Assembly (NCBI GenBank): GCA_021413975.1
Contig: JAIOPJ010000033.1
Location: forward strand, 62,001 to 126,000
DNA: 64,000 bases
Source: Gemmatimonadota bacterium
Lineage (GTDB): Bacteria; Gemmatimonadota; Gemmatimonadetes; Gemmatimonadales; Gemmatimonadaceae
Direction of reading: 5' to 3'
The position numbers and the translations under genes are program-made. The notes below the pieces were generated by a model. It ran no database searches. It was given only the letters and a program-made list of their open reading frames with translations, and was not told the DNA's origin. Shown here piece after piece: positions 36,067 to 44,755 of this stretch. The first letter of the stretch is position 1. Every line of letters begins with the position of its first letter.

Positions 36067-36515
36067 GAGTCGCGGTCCTGAACGGTCCCAATCTCAATCT
36101 CCTCGGCATCCGCGAACCCGAGATCTACGGCACGACGACCCTCGCCGAGATCGAGGCGCGGCTCGAGGAGGTCGGGGCCGAGCTCGGCGTGACGCTCCTC
36201 TTCTCGCAGTTCAATGACGAAGGGCGCATGCTCGACGCGATCCACAATTGCCGTGGCGTCGTCACGGCGGCCCTCGTGAATGCGGGTGCGTGGACCCACA
36301 CGAGCCTCGCGATCCGCGATGCGTTCACGGCGGTGTCGTTGCCGTACGTCGAGGTGCACCTCTCGAACATCTACGCCCGTGAGCCCGAGCGGCGGCACTC
36401 CTGGCTCGCGCCGGGGGCCATGGGGATCATCGCCGGCTTCGGTGCGGACGGCTACGAGCTCGCGCTGCGCGGACTGGTGCGCGCGCTGGGCGGGGCCCCC
36501 TCCGGCGCCCGCTGA
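36063..36515 (+). CDS. aroQ: Type II 3-dehydroquinate dehydratase
   Basis: 150 residues. Shikimate pathway step from 3-dehydroquinate to 3-dehydroshikimate. GPNLNLLGIREPEIYG carries the catalytic Tyr; FNDEGRMLDAIH, VNAGAWTHTS (usually NPGAYTHTS) and VEVHLSNIYAREPERRHS supply the active-site Asn and His. The Pro-to-Ala and Tyr-to-Trp changes in the THTS loop are unusual but conservative in position. GTG 36063 overlaps the TPR gene stop by GTGA. No other aro gene is nearby. Confidence 0.95.
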   Translation: MRVAVLNGPNLNLLGIREPEIYGTTTLAEIEARLEEVGAELGVTLLFSQFNDEGRMLDAIHNCRGVVTAALVNAGAWTHTSLAIRDAFTAVSLPYVEVHLSNIYAREPERRHSWLAPGAMGIIAGFGADGYELALRGLVRALGGAPSGAR

Positions 36516-36530
36516 CCGCTCGGCCGTCCG

Positions 36531-36550
36531 CTGACGGCTTCCGCCGTCAG
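36531..36550 (+). other. Perfect hairpin overlapping the ZIP gene promoter
   Basis: CTGACGGC (36531-36538), loop TTCC, GCCGTCAG (36543-36550). It ends one base before the TATCTT element of the ZIP gene. It could be the aroQ terminator or an operator where a metal-responsive repressor would block the promoter. Neither is shown by sequence alone. Confidence 0.5.
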
Positions 36551-36551
36551 C

Positions 36552-36557
36552 TATCTT
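36552..36557 (+). promoter_or_regulatory. Leaderless-type -10 element of the ZIP gene
   Basis: TATCTT sits 6 nt before the GTG at 36564, so the mRNA would begin at the start codon. A CTGACG at 36531-36536 could be a -35 box with a short 15-bp spacer. Confidence 0.45.
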
Positions 36558-36563
36558 CCACGC

Positions 36564-37274
36564 GTGTCCTCCCTCGTCTACGCCGTGCTCGCCGCGGCGG
36601 GGAACCTCGTCGGTGCCGCCGCGATCACCGCGCGGCCGCGTTGGTCGCCCCGCTCGCTCGAGCTCTTCCTCGCCCTCTCGGCGGGCTTCCTCGTGGTCGT
36701 GGCCATCGTCGGCCTCCTGCCCGAGGCATTGGCGCACGCCGGCGCCGGTGCGGCGCCGGTCGTGCTCGCGGGCTTCCTGGCGGTCCACCTCACCCAGCAC
36801 GCGCTCGTGGGGCACTTCCACTTCGGCGAGGAGACGCATCACGTGAGCCGCTCCGTGAGCGCGTCGGCGCTCGCGGGCCTGCTCCTCCACACCTTCGTCG
36901 ACGGCGTCGCGATCGCGAGCGCGTTCGCGGTGAGCGATGATCTCGGTGTGCTCGTCTTCGGCGCCGTCTTCCTCCACAAGGTCCCCGAGGGGCTGGCGAT
37001 CGCGTCGCTCTGGATCGCCTCGGGCAGGAGCCGCGCGGCGGCCCTCGGCGCGGCCACGGCGCTCGGCGTCGCCACGCTGCTCGGCGTGGTGCTCACCGAC
37101 CTGTTCGAACCGCTCGCACATTGGGGTCTGGCCCTCTCGGCGGGCGTGACGCTGTACGTCGGCGCCTCGAATCTGATCCCCGAGTTCCAGGGCAAGAGCG
37201 GCTGGGGGCACAACGCCGCCTTCTTCGCCGGCTGCGCGATCGCGTTGGGTCTGCGGTCGTTGATGGGGCACTGA
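36564..37274 (+). CDS. ZIP family divalent metal transporter
   Basis: 236 residues with about seven to eight transmembrane segments. The paired metal-binding helices are [15 protein letters not shown] and [14 protein letters not shown], the ZIP signature. A His-rich cytoplasmic loop ([16 protein letters not shown]) lies before them. It probably imports zinc or another divalent metal; direction and specificity cannot be read. GTG 36564 is the first codon after the hairpin/TATCTT region. The gene ends 2 nt before the rarA start. Confidence 0.93.
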   Translation: MSSLVYAVLAAAGNLVGAAAITARPRWSPRSLELFLALSAGFLVVVAIVGLLPEALAHAGAGAAPVVLAGFLAVHLTQHALVGHFHFGEETHHVSRSVSASALAGLLLHTFVDGVAIASAFAVSDDLGVLVFGAVFLHKVPEGLAIASLWIASGRSRAAALGAATALGVATLLGVVLTDLFEPLAHWGLALSAGVTLYVGASNLIPEFQGKSGWGHNAAFFAGCAIALGLRSLMGH

Positions 37275-37276
37275 GG

Positions 37277-38680
37277 GTGGCGCGCGCCGGAACGCCACGG
37301 GCACGCGGCGCCGGTGCGGCGCCAGGACTCTTCGAGCGCCCCATGGCGGCGCCACTCGCTTCGCGGCTGCGTCCGCGGACGCTCGACGAGGTGGTGGGGC
37401 AGGAGCACCTGCTCGGCGCGGGGAAGCCCCTGCGCGTGGCGATGGAGCGGGGGGAGACGGGTTCGATCCTCCTCTGGGGACCGCCAGGCACCGGGAAGAC
37501 GACGATCGCCCGTCTCGTCGCGAGGCACGTGGAGGGCGAGTTCGTCCCGTTCAGCGCGGTGACCGACGGGATCCCGCGGATCCGCGAGATCGTCGGCGAG
37601 GCCGAGCAGCGCCGGCAGCTCGGAGCGCGCACCGTGCTCTTCGTGGACGAGATCCACCGCTTCAATCGCGGTCAGCAGGACGCGCTGCTCCCCCATGTGG
37701 AGAGCGGCCTGCTGACGATGATCGGCGCCACGACGGAGAACCCGAGCTTCGAGATCAACGGCGCCCTGCTGAGCCGCATGCGCGTGTTCGTGCTCCAGCC
37801 GCTCGGTCGCGACGCGATCGAGGGACTGCTCGATCGTGCGCTCGGCGACGCCGACCGCGGATTGGGCGGTCGCGGGCTCTCACTCGCCGAGGACGCGCGT
37901 ACGCTGCTCGCCGAGCAGGTCGATGGCGACGCGCGTCGCGCGCTGACCGTGCTCGAGGCCGCGGCCCTGCTCGCCGAGGCGGCGGCAGGCACCGGGACCC
38001 CGGGTGGGTCGGGAGCGGCGGCCGGTGTGATCACGATCTCCCGCGACGAGGTCGAGGGCGCGCTCCAGCAGCGTGTCGCCGTCTACGACAAGTCCGGCGA
38101 GCAGCACTTCAACCTCATCTCCGCGTACCACAAGTCACTCCGCGGATCGGACCCGCAGGGAGCGCTCTATTGGTTGGCGCGCATGATCGAGGGTGGGGAG
38201 GATCCCCTCTACATCGCGCGGCGCACCGTGCGCTTCGCCTCGGAGGACGTCGGTCTCGCGGACCCTCGCGCGCTCGAGATCGCCATCGCCGCCCGCGACG
38301 CCTACCAGTTCCTCGGCTCGCCGGAGGGTGAACTGGCGCTCGCGGAGGCCGCCGTCTACCTCGCGACCGCTCCCAAGTCCAATCGGGTGTACGCCGCCTG
38401 GAAGGCCGCGCTCGACGCGGCGCGCGAGACGCCGGCCGCGCCGGTGCCGCTGCACATCAGGAACGCGCCGACGAAGCTCATGAAGGAACTGGGGTACGGT
38501 GACGGGTATCAGTACGCGCATGCCGCGCCGGAGGGATACCTGCCACAGGATTACCTTCCGGACGAGGTCGGCGGCCGCACGTTCTACGTGCCCGGGCCGT
38601 TCGGCTTCGAGAAGGAGGTCGAGAAGCGGCTCGCCTGGTGGCGGGCCCTGCGGGATCAACAGGAACGACAGGAGCCATGA
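37277..38680 (+). CDS. rarA: Replication-associated recombination ATPase RarA/MgsA
   Basis: 467 residues from GTG 37277. AAA+ clamp-loader-like ATPase acting at stalled forks. The N-terminus [20 protein letters not shown] precedes Walker [15 protein letters not shown], Walker [11 protein letters not shown] and [18 protein letters not shown]. The C-terminal RarA tetramerisation region has [20 protein letters not shown] and [19 protein letters not shown] 37277 keeps the full conserved N-terminus; an ATG at 37343 would remove residues that align with the family. It overlaps the next gene by ATGA. Confidence 0.95.
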   Translation: MARAGTPRARGAGAAPGLFERPMAAPLASRLRPRTLDEVVGQEHLLGAGKPLRVAMERGETGSILLWGPPGTGKTTIARLVARHVEGEFVPFSAVTDGIPRIREIVGEAEQRRQLGARTVLFVDEIHRFNRGQQDALLPHVESGLLTMIGATTENPSFEINGALLSRMRVFVLQPLGRDAIEGLLDRALGDADRGLGGRGLSLAEDARTLLAEQVDGDARRALTVLEAAALLAEAAAGTGTPGGSGAAAGVITISRDEVEGALQQRVAVYDKSGEQHFNLISAYHKSLRGSDPQGALYWLARMIEGGEDPLYIARRTVRFASEDVGLADPRALEIAIAARDAYQFLGSPEGELALAEAAVYLATAPKSNRVYAAWKAALDAARETPAAPVPLHIRNAPTKLMKELGYGDGYQYAHAAPEGYLPQDYLPDEVGGRTFYVPGPFGFEKEVEKRLAWWRALRDQQERQEP

Positions 38681-39141
38681 TGCGTCGCTGGATGTTGGGA
38701 CTCGTGCTGGCCGCCGTGGCCGTGGTGTCGGGATGCGCGACGCTCGCGCGGCAGGCCTTCGCCAATCCCATGGTCACCGTGAAGGACGTGCGGGTGAAGG
38801 GCGTGGGCTTGCAGGGAGGGTCGCTCGACCTGATCCTCGACGTCTACAACCCCAACGAGTACCGGCTCGATGCGAGCCGGATCACCTATCAGGTGTGGGT
38901 CGACTCGAGCCAGATCGCGACCGGGGAGATCGAGAAGCTGGTGACGCTCACCGACAAGGGGAACTCCGAGGTCGTGGTGCCGGTGAACTTCACCTTCGCG
39001 TCGGTGCAGAAGGCGCTCCTGCACTATTCGCAGCGCGGCAGCGTGGACTATCGCGTGACCGGGGACTTCACCATGAAGACGCCGTTCGGCAGCATCACGC
39101 GGCCGTACACCGGGGCGGGGCGGCTCGACACCTTCAGATAG
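38680..39141 (+). CDS. LEA14-like (WHy domain) lipoprotein
   Basis: 153 residues. The signal sequence LGLVLAAVAVVSGC ends in a lipobox Cys. The rest is a Water-stress/Hypersensitive-type beta-sandwich: VKDVRVKGVGLQGGSLDLIL, DVYNPNEYRLDASRITYQVW and FTFASVQKALLHYSQRG. Bacterial LEA14-like lipoproteins are of unclear role, perhaps envelope stress or lipid contact. ATG 38680 is spaced 5 nt from GGAG; the ATG one codon earlier (38677) is also possible. It shares ATGA with rarA. A repeat-containing gap follows. Confidence 0.88.
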   Translation: MRRWMLGLVLAAVAVVSGCATLARQAFANPMVTVKDVRVKGVGLQGGSLDLILDVYNPNEYRLDASRITYQVWVDSSQIATGEIEKLVTLTDKGNSEVVVPVNFTFASVQKALLHYSQRGSVDYRVTGDFTMKTPFGSITRPYTGAGRLDTFR

Positions 39142-39245
39142 GATGAAGGTGGAAGGTTGAAGGATGGAAGATGATGGTGAGGGCGGGCCCCGGGAGCATA
39201 GATTCCGTGGGTCCGCCTTCTGCCTTCATCCTTCAGCCTCCCTCC
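39142..39245. repeat. Intergenic hairpin repeat before hflX
   Basis: Purine-rich units (GGATGAAGG, GGTTGAAGGATGGAAG) are followed by GGGCGGGCCC and, about 30 nt on, GGGTCCGCC and CTTCTGCCTTCATCCTTCAG, which can fold back on the left arm imperfectly. It is the same element type as at 31.6 kb and 53.6 kb. The conventional hflX start codon (39164) lies inside it. Confidence 0.7.
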
Positions 39246-40543
39246 AGATCCGTACCATCATCGAGCTGGCCCCGTCCCAGGAGCGTGCCATCCTCGTCGG
39301 CGCGCCGATCAAGCGTTCCAACGCCCGGCATCTCGTGAACGAGCACCTCGAGGAACTCGAGCGGCTCGCCGACACGGCCGGCGGCGTGGTCGTGGGCACC
39401 CTCACGCAGCAGCTCGACCGTCCCGACCCGGCGACCTACATCGGCCGGGGCAAGGTCGAGGAGCTCAAGGTCATGATCGCCGAGAAGGACGCGTCGCTGG
39501 TGATCTTCGACGACGAGCTCTCGCCGGCGCAGGGCAAGAACCTCGAGGGGGAACTCGGTAGGCGCGTGATCGACCGCGCCGAGCTCATCCTCGACATCTT
39601 CGCCACGCGCGCCCGCTCGGCCGAGGCGCGCATGCAGGTGGAACTCGCGCAGCTCGAGTACTCGCTGCCGCGCCTCACGCGCATGTGGACCCACCTCGAG
39701 AAGTTCCGGGGCGGCATCGGCGTGCGCGGGCCCGGCGAGACGCAGCTCGAGACCGACCGCCGCCTCGTGGGGCAGCGCATCAAGCTGCTCAAGGACCGGC
39801 TCGACGAGGTCACCAAGGCGCGTGTCGTGCAACGCGCCGGCCGGGCCGGGAGCTTCCGCGCCTCGCTCGTGGGCTACACCAATGCCGGCAAGAGCTCGGT
39901 CCTCCGCGGCATCTCCGGCGAACGAGAGATCTTCGTCGAGGACCGTCTCTTCGCCACGCTCGACCCGCTCACGCGCGAGGTCGAGCTGGGCGAACACCAG
40001 TCCGTGCTCCTCACCGACACCGTGGGGTTCATCCGGAAGTTGCCGCACCATCTCGTGGCGAGCTTCCGCGCGACCCTCGAGGAAGTGACCGAGGCGGACC
40101 TGCTGCTCCACGTGATCGATGCGAGTCACGCGAGTTGGGAGGAGCAGCGGCTCGTCGTCGACGAGGTGCTCGCCGACCTTGGGGTGCAGGGGGTGCCGAT
40201 GGTCTATGTCTTCAACAAGATGGACCGGCTCACTCCCGAGCTGCAGCAGGCGCTCCGGGATCGCATCGCGAACCTCGCGCCCGGTTCGGTCTTCACGTCG
40301 GCCACCGATGCCGCCGGCCTCGAGCCACTGCGGGAGCTGTTGCGCGCGCGCCTGCGCGACCGGCGCCCGGAGGTCACGTTGCTGATCCCGCTCACCGACG
40401 GCCGCCTCCTCGCTGAGGCCCACCGCACCGGCGAGAACATCGAGAGCGTGGCCGACGAGGAGGCCGGTGTGATGCGCCTCCGCGGTCGCTTCGACGCCGG
40501 CTCCCTCGGCCGGCTCGAGCGCGGCGGCGCGGTCCGGGCGTGA
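39164..40543 (+). CDS. hflX: Ribosome-splitting GTPase HflX
   Basis: Up to 459 residues. The HflX N-domain has YIGRGKVEELK and IFDDELSPAQGKNLE. The glycine-rich linker is RGGIGVRGPGETQLETDRR. The G domain has GYTNAGKSS (P-loop), TLDPLTREVEL, DTVGFIRKLPH and NKMDR. It rescues stalled ribosomes by GTP-driven subunit splitting. Start uncertain: ATG 39164 lies in the intergenic repeat and its first about 27 residues (EDDGEGGPREHRF and on) look non-genic. The next NTG is a CTG at 39266, just before APSQERAILVG where the family begins. The gene overlaps the next by GTGA. Confidence 0.93.
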   Translation: MEDDGEGGPREHRFRGSAFCLHPSASLQIRTIIELAPSQERAILVGAPIKRSNARHLVNEHLEELERLADTAGGVVVGTLTQQLDRPDPATYIGRGKVEELKVMIAEKDASLVIFDDELSPAQGKNLEGELGRRVIDRAELILDIFATRARSAEARMQVELAQLEYSLPRLTRMWTHLEKFRGGIGVRGPGETQLETDRRLVGQRIKLLKDRLDEVTKARVVQRAGRAGSFRASLVGYTNAGKSSVLRGISGEREIFVEDRLFATLDPLTREVELGEHQSVLLTDTVGFIRKLPHHLVASFRATLEEVTEADLLLHVIDASHASWEEQRLVVDEVLADLGVQGVPMVYVFNKMDRLTPELQQALRDRIANLAPGSVFTSATDAAGLEPLRELLRARLRDRRPEVTLLIPLTDGRLLAEAHRTGENIESVADEEAGVMRLRGRFDAGSLGRLERGGAVRA

Positions 40544-41634
40544 CCGCGGCCGCCGAGCGGCTCGCTCGCCTGCGTGTGTCCCTCGCGGCGAGCGGCCTCG
40601 ATGCGATGCTCGTCAGCTCCCTCCCGAACGTCCGGTACCTCACCGGGTTCTCGGGGTCCAACGGGCTGGTGGTTGTCACGCCCGCCACCTGCCTCCTGCT
40701 GACGGACTTCCGCTACGCGACGCAGGTGAAGCACGAGGTCGCCGAGGGCGTGCGCACGGTGATCGAATCGTCGTCGCTCTGGACCCGGCTCTGGGCCGAG
40801 CTGCAACAGCTCCCCGGCACCAAGGTGATCGCGTTCGAGACGGCGCACGTCTCGCATCAGGACGCCGCGCGGTTCCTCGACGCGTCGAGCGACGGGTCGC
40901 GCTGGCTCTGGCGGCCGGCGGTGAATCTCGTCGAGGTGCTGCGCGAATCGAAGGACGACGACGAACTGCGCCGCATCCGCGAGGCGGTCCGCATCGCCGA
41001 GCACGCCCTCGCCGCCACCCTGCCGCAGGTCGGGCCCGGGATGACCGAGCTCGAGGTCGCGGGACGGCTCGAGCTTGCACTGCGCTCGGCCGGGAGCGAG
41101 GGGTTCCCCTTCGAGACGATCATCGCGAGTGGTGCGCGGTCGGCCCTCCCGCACGCCCGCGCGTCGCGGCAGCCGATCGCGCGCGGCGACCTGCTGCTGG
41201 TGGACTTCGGGGCGATCCATGCCGGCTACTGCAGCGACCTGACCCGCACCTTCGTCGTGGGCGCCCCGCCGACGGCGCGACAGCTGGAGATCCACACGGC
41301 GGTTCGGGAGGCGAACGGGAGCGCTTCGGCCCTTGTTCGGGCGGGAATGCGCGGACGGGATGCCGATGCGCTGGCGAGGGACTACATTCACCGCCTCGGA
41401 TTCGGGGAGGCGTTCGGCCACTCACTGGGGCACGGGATCGGGCTGGAGGTCCATGAGGCACCGCGTCTGGCGAAGACCGCCGAATCACCGTTGCCCGCGG
41501 GGGCGGTCGTGACGATCGAACCGGGGATCTACATCGAGGGGTGGGGCGGGGTCCGGATCGAGGACGACGTCGTCCTCGGGACCGACGGGCCCGAGGTCCT
41601 CACGAGCTTCACGCGCGAACTGCTGCAGTTGTAG
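40540..41634 (+). CDS. M24 family Xaa-Pro aminopeptidase
   Basis: 364 residues with a creatinase-like N-domain (about 1-130, VSSLPNVRYLTGFSGSNGL) and a pita-bread C-domain. Dinuclear metal ligands are all present: Asp in LLVDFGAIHAGYCSDLTRTF (two), His in FGHSLGHGIGLEVHEAP, Glu in TIEPGIYI and Glu in GVRIEDDVVL. It should cleave the N-terminal residue before proline. GTG 40540 overlaps hflX by GTGA. Placement before accB is the efp/acc-type neighbourhood common in bacteria, though efp is absent here. Confidence 0.93.
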   Translation: MTAAAERLARLRVSLAASGLDAMLVSSLPNVRYLTGFSGSNGLVVVTPATCLLLTDFRYATQVKHEVAEGVRTVIESSSLWTRLWAELQQLPGTKVIAFETAHVSHQDAARFLDASSDGSRWLWRPAVNLVEVLRESKDDDELRRIREAVRIAEHALAATLPQVGPGMTELEVAGRLELALRSAGSEGFPFETIIASGARSALPHARASRQPIARGDLLLVDFGAIHAGYCSDLTRTFVVGAPPTARQLEIHTAVREANGSASALVRAGMRGRDADALARDYIHRLGFGEAFGHSLGHGIGLEVHEAPRLAKTAESPLPAGAVVTIEPGIYIEGWGGVRIEDDVVLGTDGPEVLTSFTRELLQL

Positions 41635-41694
41635 TCAGGTCGTGGTCACGTCGCCATCCGCCTGCCTGACTCTCACCTACCACACCGTGATTCG

Positions 41695-42183
41695 ATGATC
41701 GACCTCCGATACGTCAAGAAGCTCCTCGAGATGCTCGACGAGTCCGCCGTGGACTCGATGGAGATCTCGTCCGACAAGGGCATGCGGATCCGCCTGAGCA
41801 AGTCGCCGACCGCGCGCGGGGTCATGCAGTACGCGGCCGCTCCGGCACCGGCCGCCGCGTCGGCCACCGCGCCCGCGGCGAGCGCCCCTGTGGCGGCAGC
41901 GGTGCCGACGGCCGCGGCCGCCCCGGTCGCCGCCTCCAACCACACCGATGTGAAGTCGCCGATGGTCGGTACGTACTACGGTGCACCCGAGCCCGGCGCC
42001 AAGCCCTACGTCACGGTCGGCCAGCAGATCAAGAAGGGGCAGGTGCTCTGCATCATCGAGGCCATGAAGATCATGAACGAGATCGAATCGGAAGTCTCGG
42101 GCACCGTACTCGAGATGAACGCCACCGATGCGCACCCGGTCGAGTACGGCCAGGTGCTCTTCCGCGTCGCGACGAATGCCTGA
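41695..42183 (+). CDS. accB: Biotin carboxyl carrier protein of acetyl-CoA carboxylase
   Basis: 162 residues. A short N-terminal helix region (IDLRYVKKLLEMLDESAVDS), an Ala/Pro-rich mobile linker (about 45-80), and the biotinyl domain with the biotin acceptor Lys125 in IEAMKIMNEIE. It carries carboxybiotin from AccC to the carboxyltransferase in fatty-acid synthesis. The stop overlaps the pilT-like start by 8 nt, so accB and pilT are coupled. Confidence 0.97.
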   Translation: MIDLRYVKKLLEMLDESAVDSMEISSDKGMRIRLSKSPTARGVMQYAAAPAPAAASATAPAASAPVAAAVPTAAAAPVAASNHTDVKSPMVGTYYGAPEPGAKPYVTVGQQIKKGQVLCIIEAMKIMNEIESEVSGTVLEMNATDAHPVEYGQVLFRVATNA

Positions 42184-43393
42184 GCCCCGGAGGCCCGCGG
42201 CGGCCGCTGGCGCGTCGGCGCCGGCTGCGACTGCCGCCTCGGCGGGTGCGGCCGCAGCGGGTGCGGCCGCGGCTCCGTCGTACAACTTCAAGCTCGTCCT
42301 GCAGACGATGGCGCAGCAGGGCGGCTCCGACCTGCACCTCAAGATCGGCCGTCCGCCGACGATGCGTCTCAACGGCGAGCTCGTCCCGATGGAGCTCCCG
42401 GCGCTCCGCCCCGAGGATCTCCGCTCGATCGGCGAGCAGATCATCCCGCCCAAGCAGCGGCGCGAGTTCGACGAGTCGAAGGACGCCGACTTCGCGATCG
42501 GCGTGCCCGGCGTGGGGCGCTTCCGCGTGAACGTCTACCAGCAGCGCGGGTCGCTCGCCTACGCCTTCCGCGCGATCGCGTTCCAGGCGCTCTCCATGGA
42601 GGAACTCAACCTCCCGCCCGTGCTGAAGGAGATCGCACTCCGCCCCCGCGGACTCGTGCTCGTCACGGGGATCACCGGCTCGGGCAAGTCGACGGCGCTC
42701 GCGTCCATGATCCAGTACGTGAACGAGAACCGGCACGCGAACGTGATCACGATCGAGGACCCGATCGAGTTCCTGCATCGCGACATCAAGTGCCACATCA
42801 ACCAGCGCGAGGTCGGGACCGACACCACGAGCTTCGGGCAGGCGCTCCGCCGTGTGCTCCGGCAGGACCCCGACATCATCATGATCGGCGAGATCCGCGA
42901 CCTCGAGACGCTCGAGATCGCGCTCAAGGCCGCCGACACGGGCCACATGGTCTTCTCGACGCTCCACACGACCGACGCGACGCAGACCATCAACCGCATC
43001 CTGTCGTTCTACCCGCCGCACGAGCAGGCCGACATCCGGTTCCAGTTGTCGTCGGCGCTCCAGGCGGTCATCTGCCTCCGGCTCGTGCCGCGCAAGGACA
43101 AGGTCGGTCGCATCCCGGCGACCGAGATCCTCGTCAACAGCGCGGCGGTGCAGGACAACATCCGCGACGCCACCAAGGCGCTCTCGATCCCGGAGCTCAT
43201 CCGCGAGGGCACCGTGCAGTACGGCATGCAGTCGTTCGACCAGTCGCTGCTCAACTGGTACAAGCAGGGCGTCATCTCGTACGAAGCGGCGGTCGAGGCC
43301 GCGACGAGCCCGAGCGAGTTCGCGCTGCGCACGCAGGGCATCGCCGGGAGTTCCGAAGGGGATTGGAGCGCGGTCAACCAGGGCGCCCGCTAA
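42176..43393 (+). CDS. pilT: PilT-family type IV pilus retraction ATPase
   Basis: 405 residues. After an Ala/Pro-rich N-terminal tail of about 34 residues comes the PilT core: GGSDLHLKIGRPP, Walker A GITGSGKS (165-172), VITIEDPIEFLH, Walker B RQDPDIIMIGEIRD, FSTLHTTDATQTINRIL and the C-terminal AIRAxxx-like region. It should drive pilus retraction or be a PilU-like accessory. The Ala-rich tail is unusual and resembles the accB linker just upstream. It lies between accB and accC, overlapping accB by 8 nt and abutting accC. No other pilus gene is seen in the window. Confidence 0.94.
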   Translation: MPEPRRPAAAAGASAPAATAASAGAAAAGAAAAPSYNFKLVLQTMAQQGGSDLHLKIGRPPTMRLNGELVPMELPALRPEDLRSIGEQIIPPKQRREFDESKDADFAIGVPGVGRFRVNVYQQRGSLAYAFRAIAFQALSMEELNLPPVLKEIALRPRGLVLVTGITGSGKSTALASMIQYVNENRHANVITIEDPIEFLHRDIKCHINQREVGTDTTSFGQALRRVLRQDPDIIMIGEIRDLETLEIALKAADTGHMVFSTLHTTDATQTINRILSFYPPHEQADIRFQLSSALQAVICLRLVPRKDKVGRIPATEILVNSAAVQDNIRDATKALSIPELIREGTVQYGMQSFDQSLLNWYKQGVISYEAAVEAATSPSEFALRTQGIAGSSEGDWSAVNQGAR

Positions 43394-44743
43394 GTGTTCA
43401 AGAAAGTCCTCATCGCCAACCGCGGCGAGATCGCGCTGCGGATCATCCGGGCGTGCCGTGAACTCGGCGTCGAGACGGTCGCCGTCTACTCCGAGGCGGA
43501 CCGCGAATCGCTCCACGTGCGGTTCGCCGACGACGACGTGTGCATCGGGCCCGCGCCGGCACGCGATTCCTACCTGCGGATCCCGCGGCTCATCGCGGCG
43601 GCCGAGATCACGGGCGCGGACGCGATCCACCCCGGCTACGGCTTCCTCGCCGAGAACGCCGAGTTCGCGGAGACCTGCGCCGCGAGCGGGATCACCTTCA
43701 TCGGCCCGACGCCGCACCAGATCCGGACCATGGGCGACAAGTCGGCCGCCCGCGCGGCGATGATCGCCAACGGCGTGCCGGTCGTGCCCGGATCGCCCGG
43801 TCCGGTCGAGGACGTCGAGGAGGCGCTGGGGTGGGCCGAGAAGATGGGCTTCCCGGTGATCATCAAGGCCTCGGCGGGCGGGGGCGGGAAGGGGATGCGC
43901 GTCGCCCGGGACGTCGACGACTTCGCGCGCTCGTTCCAGCTCGCGAGGTCGGAGGCGCTCTCCGCGTTCGGCAACGGCTCCGTCTACGTCGAGAAGTACC
44001 TCGAGCGCCCGCGTCACGTGGAGTTCCAGATCCTCGGTGACACGCATGGCACGGTGATCCATCTCGGCGAGCGCGACTGCTCCGTGCAGCGGCGCCACCA
44101 GAAGCTCGTCGAGGAGTCCCCCTGTCCGGTGATGACGCCCGACCTGCGCAAGCGGATGGGGGACGCCGCGGTGAAGGGCGCCAAGGCGATCGACTACGTG
44201 GGTGCCGGCACGATGGAGATGCTCCTCGACGAGGATGGCTCGTTCTACTTCATGGAGATGAACACGCGCATCCAGGTGGAGCATCCCGTCACCGAGATGA
44301 TCACCGGCGTGGACCTCGTGAAGGAGCAGATCCGTGTCGCGGCGGGCGAGCGGATGTCGATCAGCGAGACGCCGGAGATGCGGGGTCACGTGATCGAGTG
44401 CCGAGTGAACGCCGAGGATCCGGCGCGCAACTTCCAGCCGAGTCCGGGGCGGATCGACGTCTTCCACATGCCCGGCGGCAACGGGGTCCGCGTGGACACG
44501 CACGTCTACGCCGGCTACACCGTGCCCCCGTTCTACGACTCGATGATCGCCAAGTTGATCGTGCACGGACGCGACCGGCCCGAGGCACTGGCCAAGATGC
44601 GCCTCGCGCTCGATACCTTCATCATCCAGGGCGTCACCACCACCATCCCGTTCCTCGGGACGCTCATGAGCCATCCGAAGTTCGTCAGCGGTGACGTGCA
44701 CACGAAGTTCCTGGAGAAGGAAGGGGCCGATCTCTTCACCTGA
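43394..44743 (+). CDS. accC: Biotin carboxylase subunit of acetyl-CoA carboxylase
   Basis: 449 residues, the normal length. N-terminal [23 protein letters not shown]-grasp glycine loop [53 protein letters not shown]. It carboxylates biotin on AccB using ATP and bicarbonate. GTG 43394 follows the pilT stop directly. AccA/AccD are not in the window. A GGAG-led kinase gene begins 12 nt after the stop. Confidence 0.97.
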   Translation: MFKKVLIANRGEIALRIIRACRELGVETVAVYSEADRESLHVRFADDDVCIGPAPARDSYLRIPRLIAAAEITGADAIHPGYGFLAENAEFAETCAASGITFIGPTPHQIRTMGDKSAARAAMIANGVPVVPGSPGPVEDVEEALGWAEKMGFPVIIKASAGGGGKGMRVARDVDDFARSFQLARSEALSAFGNGSVYVEKYLERPRHVEFQILGDTHGTVIHLGERDCSVQRRHQKLVEESPCPVMTPDLRKRMGDAAVKGAKAIDYVGAGTMEMLLDEDGSFYFMEMNTRIQVEHPVTEMITGVDLVKEQIRVAAGERMSISETPEMRGHVIECRVNAEDPARNFQPSPGRIDVFHMPGGNGVRVDTHVYAGYTVPPFYDSMIAKLIVHGRDRPEALAKMRLALDTFIIQGVTTTIPFLGTLMSHPKFVSGDVHTKFLEKEGADLFT

Positions 44744-44755
44744 TCGCGGAGTCGC

